Assembly: GCA_022592435.1 (NCBI GenBank)
Contig: JABYQS010000399.1
Span: 1 to 24,974, forward strand
Direction: 5' to 3'
DNA length: 24,974 nucleotides
DNA from: Cerioporus squamosus
Lineage: Eukaryota; Basidiomycota; Agaricomycetes; Polyporales; Polyporaceae
The notes under the pieces are model-generated. The model did no database searches. It was not told where the DNA came from and was given only the letters and a program-made list of their open reading frames with translations. Each line of letters opens with the position of its first letter. Positions within the stretch are counted from its first letter, which is position 1. This document shows positions 1 through 10,181 of the stretch, piece after piece. Position numbers and translations under genes: made by a program.

Positions 1-36
1 CAAGAGGAAGAAGGGGGGAAGGGAGGAGGAGGAGGT
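1..36. repeat. Polypurine low-complexity tract
   Basis: The first 36 bases are almost entirely A and G, built from GGA and GAA units. This is a simple low-complexity tract at the window edge. No gene is visible next to it. Confidence 0.6.
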
Positions 37-177
37 AATATTTCGGTAGCGAGATAAGGTACAGGCGTCTAAGAAAGTGACAGGTACTAAGTCGACGAGA
101 TGGAAGGACTTCAACAGTCTTCAAGTAAGTTGAAGCAAGTTCAAGCAAGTTTGTTTTACGGTACTTACCGGGTATCC

Positions 178-201
178 CGGGACGGCGGACCGCCCGTCCC
201 G
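178..201. repeat. Short perfect inverted repeat
   Basis: Two 8-bp arms, CGGGACGG (178-185) and CCGTCCCG (194-201), are exact reverse complements around an 8-base loop. It could form a GC-rich hairpin. It lies in non-genic sequence, and no function can be assigned. Confidence 0.45.
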
Positions 202-1489
202 CGCTCTTTGTAGGCCAAAGTACGACGACTGCCACCTATGTAGGTCTCTTCTCAACCGGAAGTTGGAACCATTCTGCTGGATCTGCGATAACCTGGCGAT
301 TGTCGTGCTCAACTCTTGCACCCGTATCCGTTCAGGTTCATTCCTTCGAAGTCAAGCATTCGTCGCGTGTTCAATAGTGCCAGTGCTCTGGACGGAGGAA
401 GAGACCCGAACTCTTGGACTTACCTTCAACCAGCATGCGACAAGTCAGATTTGAGTCAGAGTGAGCAGGATGGATTCCATATGCAAGGCATGTGAAGGGA
501 CAAGTGAGTCTCGTCTCTCTGCCCTTCCTCCTAGTGAATCGTTGCGACTGACCTCCCTGAAAATTGAAACCGCGTCAACCTCCACCAAGACGAAGTACGC
601 TTTTGGATACCCCCATGCGATCCCCACGCAACCACTGCGAGGCACTCCCTATGCACCTCCAGGCTATCGCTACATAGGCTTCCCTGTGCTTAACTTCCAG
701 TGACTCCTCGTTCCGCTCGGCTCATACAGTAACATAGCCCTATGTCCCTGGCGTCCACCATGCTGGAGATCACGGCGTCGCAACTCCGCGCTCGGCTCCC
801 AATACAGTTATACCCGCAGTAGGCCCCGGCATCGTTGTCCCTGCTGCATACCGGGCGGCAGGTACGGTCCATCTGACGCGCGCTCGGGCTCAGGCTCCGG
901 ACGCTGGGGGAACAGCAATTCAAGGACGATTGTCGGTTGATGGCCTCCCATCCGCGGTCAAGGTGTCCGCTCTGGCTCTTTGTTTCTTGTGGGCAGGGAA
1001 GCGGTTGTGCACCCAGCCCTTCGTAACACATGCCTGCCTCCCCTGCCACGAGACTTCTGCAGCTAACGACACTCGCACACTGGTAGGTCTATACGAGATC
1101 CTCAGACTAAGTATTCTCTCGAAGTGGAGGTATGGTCGTGAGGCGACACTTTAGCTGATCAGATGTGCTTTCTCAGAGCCGGTAATCGAATACTTCAATA
1201 TCGCGCCGTTGCTCGTCACACCTGATGAGTCAACCCTGACTGCCGACTTCCAGCTCCCGGATACGGTTGACATCTTTCCCGTACCGACCGACGATGCAGT
1301 CCCGCGACGCCTCAGGTCGACTAACGTGCGGTGGTGCCGGGAGTCGGGTACATGTCGACGTCCGACAGCCGTTCGCAGCAACGCCCTACAGTGCGGCCAG
1401 GCAACGCCCAAGACGCGAAGGCTTCTGGCAGTGGATATAACGTCCGCACAAATGCCCTTCTTAGTACCTACAACGACTACTGTACTGCG
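202..1489. other. Region upstream of the esterase, no gene model
   Basis: No complete gene could be built on either strand. Short open frames here overlap one another and lack consistent splice sites. One stretch, about 1178-1320 on the plus strand, follows an acceptor-like TTTCTCAG and reads with a coding-like composition, including the short string FQLPDTVDIF. It could be an exon remnant. The last bases hold the putative esterase core promoter. Confidence 0.4.
1435..1440 (+). promoter_or_regulatory. Putative TATA box of the esterase gene
   Basis: ATATAA lies about 50 bp upstream of the chosen ATG at 1490. This spacing fits a short 5' untranslated leader. Only sequence and position support it. 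Confidence 0.4.
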
Positions 1490-3730
1490 ATGGGTCCCTC
1501 GTCCACCTCATCTCCTTTGCGCCGTCATGCATCGCGTGCATTCGTGGTCGCCGCGATCCTGTGCGCATACGGGCCTTGGTCCGTCCTCGCGCAATCCCCA
1601 CAGGTGAAAGTCGGCGGGACCACTATCACCGGCGTGTTACAAAGTTTTCAGGGCGTGCCAGGCATCGACTTCTTCGGAGGTATGTTACACTTTGGTGGCG
1701 CGATCGTCGTATTCTGAACCATACTTTCTTTCGCCCAGGGATCCCCTTCGCGCAGCCCCCAGTTGGCAAGTTGCGCTTTGCGCCGCCCGTACTTCTGGAC
1801 ACGCCTGGTACCAACACCTTGGATGCAACGCAGTTCGGGGCGCCTTGCGTCCAGCTCAACGTACGTCGTGCCGTTTCGAGTCTCTGTAGGCCGCCTGAAT
1901 ACTGACGAGTCGTCCTTGTTGTCAGGTTTCTGGGGTCTCCGAGGACTGCCTCACCTTGAACGTCTTTCGGCCCTCAGGGATTAGCAGCAACGCGTCGCTT
2001 CCTGTCATGCTCTGGATCTACGGCGGCGGTTTCCTCCAGGGCTTCTCGTCCGCATTCAACGCCAGTGCCATCATTGCCCAGAGCGTTCTGCGAGTGAGTC
2101 CTGTCGTGGCACTGCAACCTGCGTCCGAATCCCACTGACTCTCCCTTGCGCAGGGAACGCCTGTCCTGTATGTCAGCCTCAACTACCGCGTGGGGCCGTT
2201 TGGCTTCCCTCAGGGCACCGAGGCGGAGACGCGCGGCGCTCTGAACCTGGGGTTGAAGGACCAGCTCACCGCTTTGCAATGGGTGAAGAACCACATAGGC
2301 GCATTTGGTGGCGATCCGGACAAGGTATGTCCCTGCTCCTGCTCCCTCTGAAGGCAGCACCACGGCAGCACCATCGAGCTGACGACGACGGCGTACTATG
2401 TAGGTCACTATATTCGGGCAGAGCGCAGGTGCGGTCGCCATCGGGGATCTGTTCCTCAACTCTGGTCTTGAGAAGTTCGTCCGGGGTGCGGTGAGTCGGT
2501 GGACACCCACGTTCTGCAATCCCCTTCCTCACATGCATCGCGGCTGCGCAGATATTCGAGTCAGGCTCGGCCGGTACGATCCCCTTCTTCAACGCGTCCC
2601 GTCGGGGCGTCGCCTGGGACAAGTTCGTCTCCGAAGTCCCGGCGTGCGCCAACGCGTCCGCGGGCGCCACGTTCTCGTGCATGCAGAGGGTCGACACTGC
2701 GACGCTGCTCACCGCATTGGAAGAGACGGCAGCGTCGTTCCCTGAGCCGTTCTTGTTTGTGCCCGTCCTCGACGGGCCGGATGGCCTCGTTCCCGATCTC
2801 CCGTCCAAGCTGCTCGCGGAAGGCAGATTTTCGAAGATCCCGTTCATCGCGGGGACGAACCTGGACGAAGGTGCGCCCCTACTCAGGCTCAGTTGTGTTG
2901 TCTCACACATCGCCGAGCGCTGACTCCGAGCTCCAGGCACCCTCTTCACCCCGACCTCGCTCTCGACAGACGAGCAGGTCATCGACTTCTTCACGATCGA
3001 AGACCAGCCGTTCGCGGACCCGCCGCCCGCAGATTTCCAGCAGGACGTCGCGACGCTCATGCAGCTCTACCCGGACGACCCCGCGCTCGGGTCGCCGTTC
3101 GGGACTGGGAACGAGACGTTCGGGCTCAGCAGCGAGTACAAGCGCGTGTCCGCGATCATGGGCGACGCGACGACGCAGGCCCCGCGGCGCGAGTGGATCC
3201 GGGCGGCGAGTGGGGCGGGCGTGAGGACCTTTGGGTACTACTTCACGGACCAGAACGCGGTTGGCAATGCTAGCCGTGGTGGTGAGTGCTGTGTGGGTTC
3301 TTGCTTTCAGAGTGCTTACTGATTGACTCGACTCTGCGCTTACGCTGGCAGTTGCTCACAAGGCGGAGGTTCCGTACGTATATGGCCAAACGGCGCTGAC
3401 GAGCCCGAAGCCGGCGGTGCGCCTGCTCAGCGAGGCTATGGTCGACTACTGGATCTCGTTCGCGGTCAGTCTCACCCCGAATGACGGCAAGGGGCTTAAC
3501 AGTACGTCTTTACATAGTCGAGACCTCTGAACGAGGCTGCTGACCTCTGGTCTTCCCATGCAGAAACGACTTGGCCTGAGTACCAGTCCGGACAGCAGGT
3601 CCTGCTGCAGTTCGATACGGGGAGCTTTGCGCCGAACGCTACGACGCCGACTTTTGCGATCATCCCTGATGACTACCGCGCGCAGCAGATTGACTTCATG
3701 ATTTTCAACGCTGGTGACCTTGGAGAGTAG
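1490..3730 (+). CDS. Secreted type-B carboxylesterase/lipase (alpha/beta hydrolase)
   Basis: Exons: 1490-1679, 1739-1860, 1926-2093, 2154-2324, 2404-2490, 2552-2870, 2937-3281, 3352-3501, 3564-3730. The product is 572 aa, the usual length for the cholinesterase/type-B lipase family. It begins with a signal peptide (hydrophobic core AFVVAAILCAY, likely cleavage near ALA-Q at about residue 35), so it should be secreted. Family landmarks appear in order: IPFAQPPVGKLRF, SEDCLTLNVFRP, oxyanion-hole GGG in IYGGGFLQG, nucleophile elbow GQSAG (Ser224), acid in GTNLDEG (Glu352), and His470 in GVAHKAEVPYVYG. All three triad residues are present. It hydrolyses carboxylic esters; the substrate cannot be read from sequence. 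All eight introns are 50-81 bp and GT-AG. The ATG was chosen because it lies just ahead of the signal peptide and about 50 bp after a TATA box. The next gene is convergent. Confidence 0.93.
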
Positions 3731-4178
3731 GTTTGATCCAGTGTTCCTTCGTTGGCGCATTCGGAACGACTTCTCGGGTGCACGTACTTCGATTCAGTGG
3801 TGGTCAGGCAATATATGTGGACCCTCTCATTCATTTGGCTGTCATACAACAGCTCCCCTAGGACCGGTGAATGGACCATGTGACTAGGCCTTTCGCATGC
3901 GCAATCCCAATCTCAAGCTAGTACCCATCTCGCACCTCATCAGCACGGTAGCGCGAAGAAATCCCACAGGACACTGAAAGTCGGCTGCCATTTGCTTCGT
4001 CTCATCCGCTACTTCAACTGAGTACGACCCTGCTCCTTCCCTTCGAGCGGCGCCTACCAATCGGATTCCAGCGCGTTTCTCGATGTAGGCGGAATCGGTA
4101 GTCTTCTCCTCGCTGTCTACTGTCCATTTAGCATCGTTCGTCGGTCATCACATGCCTAGACATGATACTCGCCAGGAT
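3731..4178. other. Convergent intergenic region
   Basis: About 450 bp lies between the 3' ends of the esterase gene and the BTB gene. I see no coding potential, RNA gene or repeat. It presumably holds both 3' untranslated regions and polyadenylation signals. Confidence 0.6.
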
Positions 4179-5319
4179 TCAGTTGCCAACACTTCTTGGC
4201 CAGGACCTCACAACATCCACGATATCGAATGTTCTGGGAAGATCCTGCCATACCCTCTTCCGTCTGGCCTCGATGCAGCCTCCAGCCCCTCTCTTGCAGG
4301 TATCGCAAAAGGCCTCGAGTTGGGGAAATGTCTCCAAGACGCCCCGGAGAGCGAGGCTACCGAAGACCGCTCGAGAGTTGCTGCTCGTCAACATACCAGG
4401 CATCGAGTCCCTCCAGAGGCGTCTGCAAGCGCCTCCCTTCTCGCACCCATGATGCTCAGGCAGATGACTGGCAAGGGGAAGGACGTAGTCGGTGGTGGCA
4501 ACGGCCAGATCCTGCATTCCGTTGATGCAACGTGCGACATCGTCGTCGGAAAGGTACTCGGTCGAGCCGTCGTCATGCGTGTAGCCCTTGATGACAGCGC
4601 CACTGAGGCAGGCGCAGTGGTAGAATGCCGCGGGCAAGATGGACGGGATGTTCAGGATACGCGCGAAGTTGATCGCGACGATAGCCTGCGAGAGCAGTCT
4701 TGACCGCTTTGTGGCAATCTTTCCGCGCTCGATAACCTCTCTCTCGCCAGGACGAGCCCATGTCCCGCAGACCGGGCGATCGATGTCTATCCAGGCATCG
4801 TATTTGTCGGAATAGATAGTCTTGAGACCCGCGATAGCGAACTTCGTGACGTTCGCCATCTCGTACATGTGGGAGAGGCGAAGCAACGCGGAGAGCATGG
4901 GGAAGTCTTCCTGAAGCATGAAAGTACTTCTGCTGCGAGGGGGCCCATATCATTCAGGCGATCGAAAGTCTCGCAGTACAAATTTCTACTCACACAGTGC
5001 TCTTGGGTAGTAAGATGCGCAGGAGGTGACGCCAATCGTGCGCAGAGTCCTTGAGAGTAACGACCGGGACGCCATCGCAACTCGCATCCGGAGATAGATG
5101 GGTAGAAGACAAGAGATCGCGTAGTATAGGAGACTGTTCAGAGAGGAGGCCCTTGTATACCCGGAAGGCGGTACCTTGCACGTCGAGGATGAGACTCCCG
5201 TCAGCCAACCAGAACTCCTGGTCTCTGACATACCCCTCAGAAGGCACGGAAATGTCTTCCTCAGAGCGAGCGCGTTTTGCAGGGCGACCGTCGATGACAC
5301 TGCTCGACGACTTGTCCAT
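4179..5319 (-). CDS. BTB/POZ domain-containing protein
   Basis: Two exons on the minus strand, 5319-4994 and 4932-4179, are joined by a 61-bp intron (GTGAGT...CGCAG) that preserves frame, giving 359 aa. The N-terminus has a basic patch (RPAKRAR, residues 13-19). A BTB fold follows: FWLADGSLILDVQGTAFRVY, then the SPILRDLL helix and VVTLKDSAHDW. The segment FPMLSALLRLSHMYEMANV matches the helix that closes the BTB domain in the large Agaricomycete BTB family. The C-terminal part has several Cys and His residues (CDTCKRGAGGC) but no domain I can name. BTB domains mediate dimerisation and often recruit targets to Cullin-3 ligases or act in transcription. The actual role here is unknown. Confidence 0.85.
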
Positions 5320-6213
5320 GTCAAGTCCAGCACAGTTCTGAAGAAGGGGTTATGATGATGGATGAACCTCTGAAAGAGACGTAGACGCTGGAGGTACCTT
5401 CGACTACTGGTAGCACTTACGTATTACCGCAGCACCATGATACAGAACACGAGCATAAAAATCAATTGAGCTCTCATTCTCCGATCTGGCAACGTTTGCA
5501 ACTACGGACACGAGGCTGTGATGCTGCATAGCTAACTTGTACCACACTCCGACTCTCGAATGTCAACACAAATCCTGAGCCTCGATTTTTCCAGCTCTGG
5601 TCTTGTACCAGCTCGTACCGTGCGGGGACTGCGGTTGTATGACCCCGCACGTCTGGGTCCGAGGCCAAGCCCCTTCATCCCAGCATCCAGATATCGTCTC
5701 CGACAGGTCTCAGGTAGCAACCGCAAGGTTGTTCTACAGATCTTCTCTCTTCCGTGCCGCGTTGGACGCGGTACTGATACTGTGCAGCAGATACCAGAGC
5801 GATATCGATGCCTCACTAGACGGCAGAGTTACGATGTTCTACAGTATGTACGTCGCGTCGACGTTGCAGGGAAACCTAAGGGATATATGGGAAATCTGAA
5901 TCCAAATGAGTGTGTGAATGTATATCGGGCGAGACCTCACCACCGAATGGTAGACCGAGTGATTCTCTTCTAAGACAAAGTATTTTTATCTACTTAGCGC
6001 TGCCTGGGGCTAACCGCCTCTGTCTAGGGGTGCAGTGCGCTCCCAAGGCTGGACCGAGACATACGTTCCTCCGAGCGCCCTGAGAAGACGAGGCTGTTCA
6101 AAGGAGTTACCTCAGCCTGCAGCGGTTGCCGCCGCCGCTATGACCGGGATGCTATCAGGGCGTGGTTTGACTAGCGCTATTTGAGCGGCAGGATGCTGCA
6201 AGTTGAAGTCCGC
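5320..6213. other. Intergenic region, unrecognised open frames
   Basis: About 0.9 kb separates the 5' end of the BTB gene from the 3' end of the next minus-strand gene. Two overlapping plus-strand open frames (5560-5973 and 5603-5899) exist. Neither resembles a family I know, neither has convincing splice sites, and they use different frames of the same DNA. I treat the stretch as non-genic, or at most a remnant. Confidence 0.4.
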
Positions 6214-7726
6214 TCAGGCCGCGTTTCCGGACCTCGCTGAACCGGACTCAAGGTCCGCGGGCTCCTTGTGGTCGTAGATCTCTAGAGACTGGCGGTCGTG
6301 CGTGCGAGACACTGAGACGTTGATCGCCACAGGACGGAGCGGGTAGTCATGCGAGAGCTCCTGATTGCGGGCTTGTCTGTCCGACACGCCCTGCGGACCC
6401 GACGAGTCGTTGAGGGTGTATCCGAGACCGACACGGATGATGATGAGCGTGAAGACGAGGCCCTATGAAAGTTGCATGACAGATGTCAGCGGGCTCTCTT
6501 CGCAAACGAAGGGTACAGCAAACCAAAACTTACGATGAGCGGTTGGAGGGCGTCCAAGCAGACGTACTGCGCGTTGGAGCCTGCGGCGTAGGTGCCGAGC
6601 AGGGACGCCAGTGCGGCGGAGTAGATAGCCGCAGACTGGATGAGCGTCTCGATGACATCCCACTGAGACGTCGCAGCGATGCCCGCGCGGTACTTGCGCA
6701 CTTTGCGGTTCGACCACATGATCCGTGCCGTAATGAAGACTAGACGCGATCAGAAAGAGTTGGGAGTCAGCATGGGGACGGGACGGTTGTAATGCCGGAC
6801 AGGAAGTGATTGACAGCGGCGGCGACGCGGGCATAGTGAGTGTTAGGATGGTAGTGTGTATATAGCCCGAAGTGCGGATACGATGGGAGAAAGCGAGACA
6901 TGTTGACGAGATGAAACTGGATACTCACAGGTAGCCAGGACGTTCGTCGTAAGGGAGAGGACAAAGAACGAGGTGATCCACGGCTGGAGATTGCTCTCGA
7001 AGATCGGCGTGGTACCGTCGATGAGCGTGAACTCGTAGCAAGCGCCGTATCCCGCAACTATCGGAGTCCGAGTTGTAAGTACAAGGGAACGAAGAGAATC
7101 ATAAGAGGGGACGTACTCGCAGTGGCGAACAGGAGCCCTATAGGTAGTACCACGATCCACCACGCACGGTTCCATACGATCCAAAGGCGGTAAGACTGTC
7201 AAATATGCAAAAATGAGCCATATGAGCGTTCACCACCTATGGAAGGACTTACAACGAAGGAGTCGCCAACAAGCGTCATGGTGATAAAGATGACGTTCTT
7301 CGCTATGTGCGTTGGGTTGTTGAGCCTCAGATAGAAGTTCAACGTCCCATCAGGCTTCCCTCCTTCGTTCACAAAGCCCACCACAGCTCGTTGGACATCC
7401 AAGATCAAGTGCTGCATCGAGAACGGCAATGAACGACCATTGCAGCAGGCAGAAACATGGGACGTACCGCGACAGAGAGGACGTACATGAGCGTGGACGT
7501 CGCGAAGAGCATTTTATTGAGGGAGGACCGGCTCCGGACCTTCTCCCTGTAGAGCAGGATCCATATCGCGATGGCGTACAGGACAGAGAACGCCCCGAAG
7601 ATCAGCGATTCGAGGAAGAACGCGATGAGCTACCAGCTACGTCAGTATGCCAAGACCAAGAAAGACCGGGGACGGCAGACAGCTCACCTCAGCTCTGGCC
7701 AAGGGGAAAGCCTCCTCGGGAGACAT
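6214..7726 (-). CDS. Seven-transmembrane protein, uncharacterised basidiomycete family
   Basis: Seven exons on the minus strand: 7726-7688, 7629-7468, 7411-7253, 7195-7117, 7057-6929, 6739-6534, 6462-6214, giving 340 aa. The first exon codes only 13 residues (MSPEEAFPLARAE). Seven hydrophobic helices follow, for example SLIFGAFSVLYAIAIWILLY (TM1), HIAKNVIFITMTLVGDSFV (TM3), WWIVVLPIGLLFATA (TM4), WITSFFVLSLTTNVLATFF (TM5) and a last helix ending GLVFTLIIIRVGLGY. A short polar cytosolic-type tail closes the protein. The layout matches a large family of seven-helix proteins of unknown function in Polyporales and related fungi. They are receptor-like in topology, but no ligand or G-protein coupling is established. 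Introns are 56-71 bp except the fifth (6740-6928), which is 189 bp. The start is supported by a TATA element about 80 bp upstream. Confidence 0.85.
6740..6928 (-). other. Long intron with an AG-free stretch
   Basis: This intron of the seven-helix gene is about three times longer than its neighbours. Read on the minus strand it starts GTGAGT, has one AG near its donor, then no AG dinucleotide for 175 nt (window 6742-6916) until the acceptor TCTAG. A CTAAC branch-like site lies at 6842-6846 and a CTGAC nearer the acceptor. Joining its flanking exons keeps frame and gives TNVLATFFITARIMW. Confidence 0.7.
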
Positions 7727-7803
7727 CTCTGCAGGTCGAGGGAGACGGGACCTGAAAGAGAGGGAGGCAAAATCTTGGCGCGGGGTCGGGTGCTCCTGTC
7801 ATG

Positions 7804-7811
7804 TATAAATA
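7804..7811 (-). promoter_or_regulatory. Putative TATA box of the seven-helix gene
   Basis: TATTTATA on the minus strand lies about 80 bp upstream of the ATG at 7726. It is called on sequence and spacing alone. Confidence 0.4.
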
Positions 7812-10082
7812 CACGGGAAGCAGACGAGCAGCCGACCGTCTCGGGAATCCAATATGCAAGGCGAGATCTATGAGACGATGGTGACGCGCCGCGGCAACTA
7901 TAGTCGTGGTCCGAGCCCTCCCAACGCGCCCGCGGCTCCGCAGGATTCAATGCTCTGTACCCGAAAAGATTGCACAGTGGCAACGGCGAACGCACGAACA
8001 TACCAGGGTCTTTGAATGCTTGTAGTGATGTTCCTGAGTCCTGTTGATCCTGGAGGAGCGTTAGATAGAGAAGCGCTGCTGTCTGGCTGTGCAGAATCGC
8101 CACTTCGGTGCAGACCGCGCTCGCTTCTCACACCCACGCTTAACACGCCCCGCAGTGACCTACGTACGGCAGACCCAGGCGATCAACGGGAACTCACCAG
8201 ATGGCCAAAAGCCGATGACAGCCAGCGAGCTGCTAGCCTCTTTTGCTGACCTCTCGAACCGGTGGTGCGAGTCGAGCGCGCGAGAGTAGGAGGTGCTACG
8301 AGGTGTTATGTGGGGCGTGTAGACTCATGCAGTCATGTAACAGTAGTAGTTCTTCAGCGCAGTTTGCCGAGCGCACCCGATATTGCCACGGTTCAGAGGA
8401 AGACGCTTCCAACAGGGCAGTCCGAACTTGATGGAGCCCGCGCGGACTCAAGTCCTACTTGCTGGTGCGAATCAGCTCTCCTAGGGCTCGTTGGGGAATT
8501 GGAGCGAGGCGGAGAGACATACGCAGTAGAGCGTGAGCATAGAAGTTATACCAATCACCTGTTGACGATGCGCGACTCATGAGAGCAACACGATTGGGTA
8601 CCAGCGTCGGGGCGAAAGGAGCCTGCGAAGCTGCGGGGCTGCCATGGTGGCACTACCGTAACTTTGACAGCCCCGCATCTGGCCCCGTCCATGTTCTGAT
8701 ACGGCCCTCGCAAGCGAAAGACCAAATACACTTCGAACTGTCATATGTGTGACAACTCTGAGAGCAACGCGAGAATAGTCGCACTGGACGTACCCATGAA
8801 CCTGCTCCCACACGGGCGAGGTCTTTGATCACCGATCAGAAACTGTTCAGAATGGCGATATGCAAAACAAACAACGCCTGCAACCTGCACGTCGCTATAT
8901 GCAACATATGTACATCTTATCAGCGAACGGTTCACGACTCGTACTGTGGACATACCTTGATCGCATAATTCGGGCTTCGCCGCATTCCAGATGCTCACCG
9001 GGCTCGCCAGCGCGAGTGCCGACCGCCCGTCCCGCAAGAAGAGCGCGGACACCACCACACCTGAGCTTGCCATGAGCAGGTATGTACGTGCAGGTCCGGT
9101 TCCATTGTTTCGACCTCACTGATTAAGGTGAATTCTGGCGCCTGGTATAGGACGGTGAGCATCAACGGCCCCGGTACTAACTAGTTGCACTTATACCTCA
9201 CCGAAGTGCCGCAACATACCTCGGGGAGGCGGTGTGACAGCGCCAAGGAGGGCACCCTGGCGATCGAGGAATGCGGCTCAGAACGCAGTCGCAGCACGAA
9301 ACACGTGTGTACCTAACTGCTCGGCACCTCTGGCGAGAACCACAAAGTCACAGGTCAGTGCACCCTCCTGTTCGTTCCGACCGCCATCCTCAACCGCTCC
9401 TCTCCAGCATGCTGCTTCAGCCGATTGCTCGGGTTCCCTATTGCTTCAGGGCAGGAGCTTGAACTCGAGACAAGATCCGGGGAGCGTTCCCCTTATCTCC
9501 AACTCGTGGCAAGTACTCCAGGTCGCGTGCGAGCAGGTATGTCACATAAAGTTACGGCACCCATCGAGACGTTGTTTCCTAGTCGTCGCCTTCTCGAGCT
9601 TCCGTACCTCTCATGTTTGCTGGTGGCTTGTGAAACTCTGATTACGAGTCCGAGGTTGCAGTGTGTGAGAACGTTCGTTCATGAGCGATTTCCGCCTCGT
9701 CTGCAGACGCTAAGTTGGTGACCGCTCAGCACAGGCGACGGAGTTCATGAAAGGGACACACTCACTGCATGTCCAAGGGCAACTTGGCATCGTACGGGAC
9801 GAGCTCCGTTTTGCGTTGCCGCCGTTGGCGAGTCGCGCGACCCGCGCACCAATGGGGTTGGGGACTACTTGCTATTGACGTAGGCGTGAGGTCCCGTGTG
9901 GCAGAGCCTTACCGCCGCTGCAGCTGCACCTTCACACAGTGACGTACCATATCGAACGATGTCACGACGCTTCCAAGACGAATGCGGAGAGCTTCAGGCC
10001 ACAACCTACGTTCCCACTGCGATAAGTGTGGGCTCCGCGTCTCACGCAACGCGGAACAAGCAGCCTGCATCCGGAGAGACGA

Positions 10083-10089
10083 TATATAA
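10083..10089 (+). promoter_or_regulatory. TATA box of the amine oxidase gene
   Basis: TATATAA followed by G lies 93-99 bp upstream of the ATG at 10182. This is the strongest TATA match in the window and fits a transcript with a leader of roughly 60-70 bp. Confidence 0.55.
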
Positions 10090-10181
10090 GTGCGCAAGAA
10101 TGCAAAGGAGCGAACTCCCCGACGCTCCCGAGCTCCTAAACTCCATACCTTGGGTCTTAACTGTGGTTCTTGATTCGACTC

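Larger units (their letters stand above)
7727..10181. other. 2.45-kb region without a supported gene
   Basis: This stretch separates two diverging genes and is long for such a compact genome. Many short open frames occur on both strands, but none carries a recognisable motif or a chain of frame-compatible exons. A minus-strand frame at 8741-9073 begins with a hydrophobic, protein-like string (MASSGVVVSALFLRDG) and might be debris of a membrane protein, but I cannot extend it. I see no terminal repeats or transposase motifs. Confidence 0.4.

Noticed and set aside
188..202. 15-mer shared by positions 188-202 and about 9018-9032
   Set aside because: One GC-rich 15-base match in 25 kb is within chance expectation, and the flanks do not align.
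2266..3060. 264-aa open frame on the minus strand
   Set aside because: It is antisense to esterase exons 4-7, whose catalytic motifs and splice phases are unambiguous; GC-rich third positions keep the opposite strand open.
4152..4703. 183-aa plus-strand open frame
   Set aside because: It is antisense to the second exon of the BTB gene and has no recognisable motif.
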